A DNA stretch of 64,000 nucleotides from Pyxicephalus adspersus (taxonomy: Eukaryota > Chordata > Amphibia > Anura > Pyxicephalidae), in contig NC_092859.1 of NCBI RefSeq assembly GCF_032062135.1, forward strand, positions 129,462,347 through 129,526,346, given 5' to 3'. A program made the position numbers and the translations under genes. The first letter of the stretch is position 1; each line of letters begins with the position of its first letter. The notes beneath the pieces are model-generated. The model saw nothing but the letters and a program-made list of their open reading frames with translations, was not told where the DNA came from and made no database searches. This document shows positions 62,086 through 64,000 of this stretch, in pieces.

Positions 62086-62826
62086 CAGCGGTCGCCAACC
62101 TTTTGGCCATCACGGACCACTAAATTCATAATTTTAAATATCGTGGACCATTATTATATATTTTCTTTAAAAATGTAAAATACATTTTTGTAAAATAATG
62201 ATCATCCTAATGGTGCCTGACAAGGACTGTGGAGGCTCTGATTCATTGATCACGGTTTAGTGAAGTACTACTATTGTTACTATTATCATTAGTTGTATTA
62301 TCTTTGGTATTACTAAAGAAATGCAAAATATTAGTTTGCTTTTTCTCACTCATTATGGGTTTATTTCATTCCAATATAAGACCAAACAAGAAATTATAGT
62401 TAATAAAGTCAAAGTATTTGATGCCATTAAATATAACAGGTAAAGAAAATACACAGTGAAGGTCATACTCACCTGGTAAAGCATCTGAGAAATAAACAAA
62501 TAAAATAAAACAATCGGATGAGAATTGATATTTGCGGATCGGGGTGACTGTTGTGATGGAAACAATACTGAAGCTTACGGTTTGGCAAAGGTTGCCTCAT
62601 ACAACTTAACACTACACTGACGTCATGCTGCACCTCCCTTGTTTTTCTCTCTCTAATACAGTTCATGAATTTAGTCCAATATTAAGGTGAAAATTGACAT
62701 TCAGAATATAATAATTTATTAGAATACTATTTTTGTTTTTTACTATTAACCAAACAAAAATTGCAAAGAATGTCCACATTTTTCAGTGGACCAGCAAAAT
62801 TTTCAACCACTGGTTGGTGACCACTG
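62086..62826. mobile_element. hAT-family non-autonomous element with 8-bp target duplication
   Basis: 741 bp with terminal inverted repeats cagcggtcgccaacctttt and accactggttggtgaccactg, flanked exactly by agctatag (62078-62085 and 62827-62834). An 8-bp duplication is diagnostic of hAT transposition. No transposase frame is seen inside. Confidence 0.93.
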
Positions 62827-62834
62827 AGCTATAG

Positions 62835-62972
62835 GACAACCAGTGCACTGGGTTCACACTGCCAGGGGTGTCAGCACAGCCCCAAATCATCATACTCCAT
62901 GCAGCTACTGGACAACCTGTACACTAGGGTCACACTGCCAGGGGTGTCAGCTCAGCCCCAAATCATCATTTT
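62835..62972. repeat. 77-bp tandem repeat units right of the hAT element
   Basis: The unit cccaaatcatcatactccat...gacaacctgtacac...ggtcacactgccaggggtgt recurs with a period of 77 (cccaaatcat at 62881 and 62958). It is the same array as at the gap, split by the hAT insertion. Confidence 0.85.
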
Positions 62973-64000
62973 GACATTACAGAAGATACAGCTGCTTCCA
63001 GCTAAGCATTAGCTGCCAATATTTGGAATTAAATGCTAGTAAAAAAAAGGAAACATTCACTTGTGCTGCCATCATTCAGCTTTTTTTTTGATGATTAAAC
63101 TTTTTAAAGAAGTAAAATAACCTTTCTGTGATTGCAGACTGGCAATGAACAGCAGATTTCAGCCCCAGGCTAAGCTTTCACTCCAAAAAAAACACCTTTA
63201 CCCGTGAAAAGCCCTCAATCTGTCCATAAACTAGGACCCACGCTGCCTAGACTTCTCCTTTCTTTCCAGGGCTAATGGGACAGTGGACGCTCTTCTCACG
63301 TCACTTGAACTCATAGTGCGCAGGCATGAGATCAGTTGACCTGTCATCTTGCACATATATATAAAGTGGCGATCTCACTGCTCATGCATAAAATTGATCA
63401 CTTTGTTTTTAAAATTATGGGAAAGCCCCTGATGACACATGCCCACAATCAGGCATGCGCAAAAGAAGCAGCCCACAGCCTCCTGTGATATGTGACGCAA
63501 GGGGAGAGGACCTCCCTAATAAAATAGTGTTAAAAATAGCAATGTTTTTATTATATAAAAGAGATGGCCACCTTTTTATATAATGTTAAAAATGTCATGA
63601 TGTCATGATGGGTCCACAAAAAGGAAATAGGAGTGGTTTGGGGCTATTTCTTTGCATGCAGCTACAATGTGTTGTGAATCCAGTAAGTGACAGGTTGCTT
63701 GTAACTTTGCAGTTGCTTTTTGAAGAGCCATGGGGGCAAATGTGTTACCTGTTCTGGGAGCTCAGCAGCTGTTTACTATGCACCCTGGAGTAGCCAACTG
63801 TGTGGATTTTACATTAGGTATGAAAGCAGTCTTGGAGCACCAGAAAAATGAGAATAAAAAGGGGAATTTCTCTGTGTGAAAAGTTGAAAAATGAAAAGTT
63901 ATTTTTAAGGGTTCACCCACATTTAAAAGTTTGAAAACACTGGCTTAACCACACTTAGTGCATGGTACCAATTCTTGCACATATAGGAGGGCAAAAAGTA
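62973..64000. other. Upstream flank of DMXL2
   Basis: It holds a repeat-like block at 63240-63520 (related to 60.2 kb) and the tail of a hAT-like relic near 63890-63945 (aagggttcacccacatttaa). No gene is recognised. Confidence 0.5.

Noticed and set aside
61706..62129. Several open frames across the 180-bp gap
   Set aside because: N-run artefacts over promoter and tandem repeat sequence.

Overview
The window is a vertebrate chromosomal segment, most likely from a frog (anuran amphibian). It is AT-rich and intron-dominated, with small GT-AG exons. Several repeat families in it look like those I associate with frog genomes: a SINE and a larger element that both end in a cagcgctg...tatgttg...tatataaata type tail, palindromic MITEs ending in gggcctgatttattaaagct, hAT-like and Tc1-like relics. 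The species cannot be fixed from the sequence; a ranoid frog is my guess.

One protein-coding gene fills almost the whole window on the minus strand: DMXL2 (rabconnectin-3 alpha), the large WD40 protein of the metazoan RAVE/rabconnectin-3 complex that assembles and regulates the V-ATPase. The start codon is at 61468, and coding exons run leftward to 4098. The remaining C-terminal exons (the rest of the acidic region and the C-terminal WD40 block, roughly 550 residues by family length) lie beyond the left edge. I could place 29 coding segments, all with GT donors, AG acceptors and compatible phases, giving about 2480 codons. Two small N-terminal exons expected from the family (about 24 and 22 codons) could not be found in their introns. 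One segment (7075-7206) is a probable in-frame cassette exon.

Layout from right to left: 63-61.9 kb, upstream flank with a 77-bp tandem repeat, an assembly gap (61875-62054) and a hAT element with a clean 8-bp target duplication; 61.86-61.38 kb, GC/CpG-rich promoter and exon 1; 61.38-46.7 kb, a 14.7-kb first intron full of repeats, with a second gap (52063-53020) inside a decayed copy of a repetitive protein-coding element on the plus strand, and a roughly 210-bp foldback at 48.4-48.6 kb; 46.7-31.3 kb, exons for the N-terminal WD40 region; 28.4-22.1 kb, middle exons; 21.5-13.7 kb, the largest exon (1683 nt) and the Rav1-like core; 10.4-4.1 kb, exons up to the acidic serine/aspartate segment. 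The introns hold transposon relics, MITEs and microsatellites. I see no second host gene, no tRNA or rRNA gene and no prokaryotic features.
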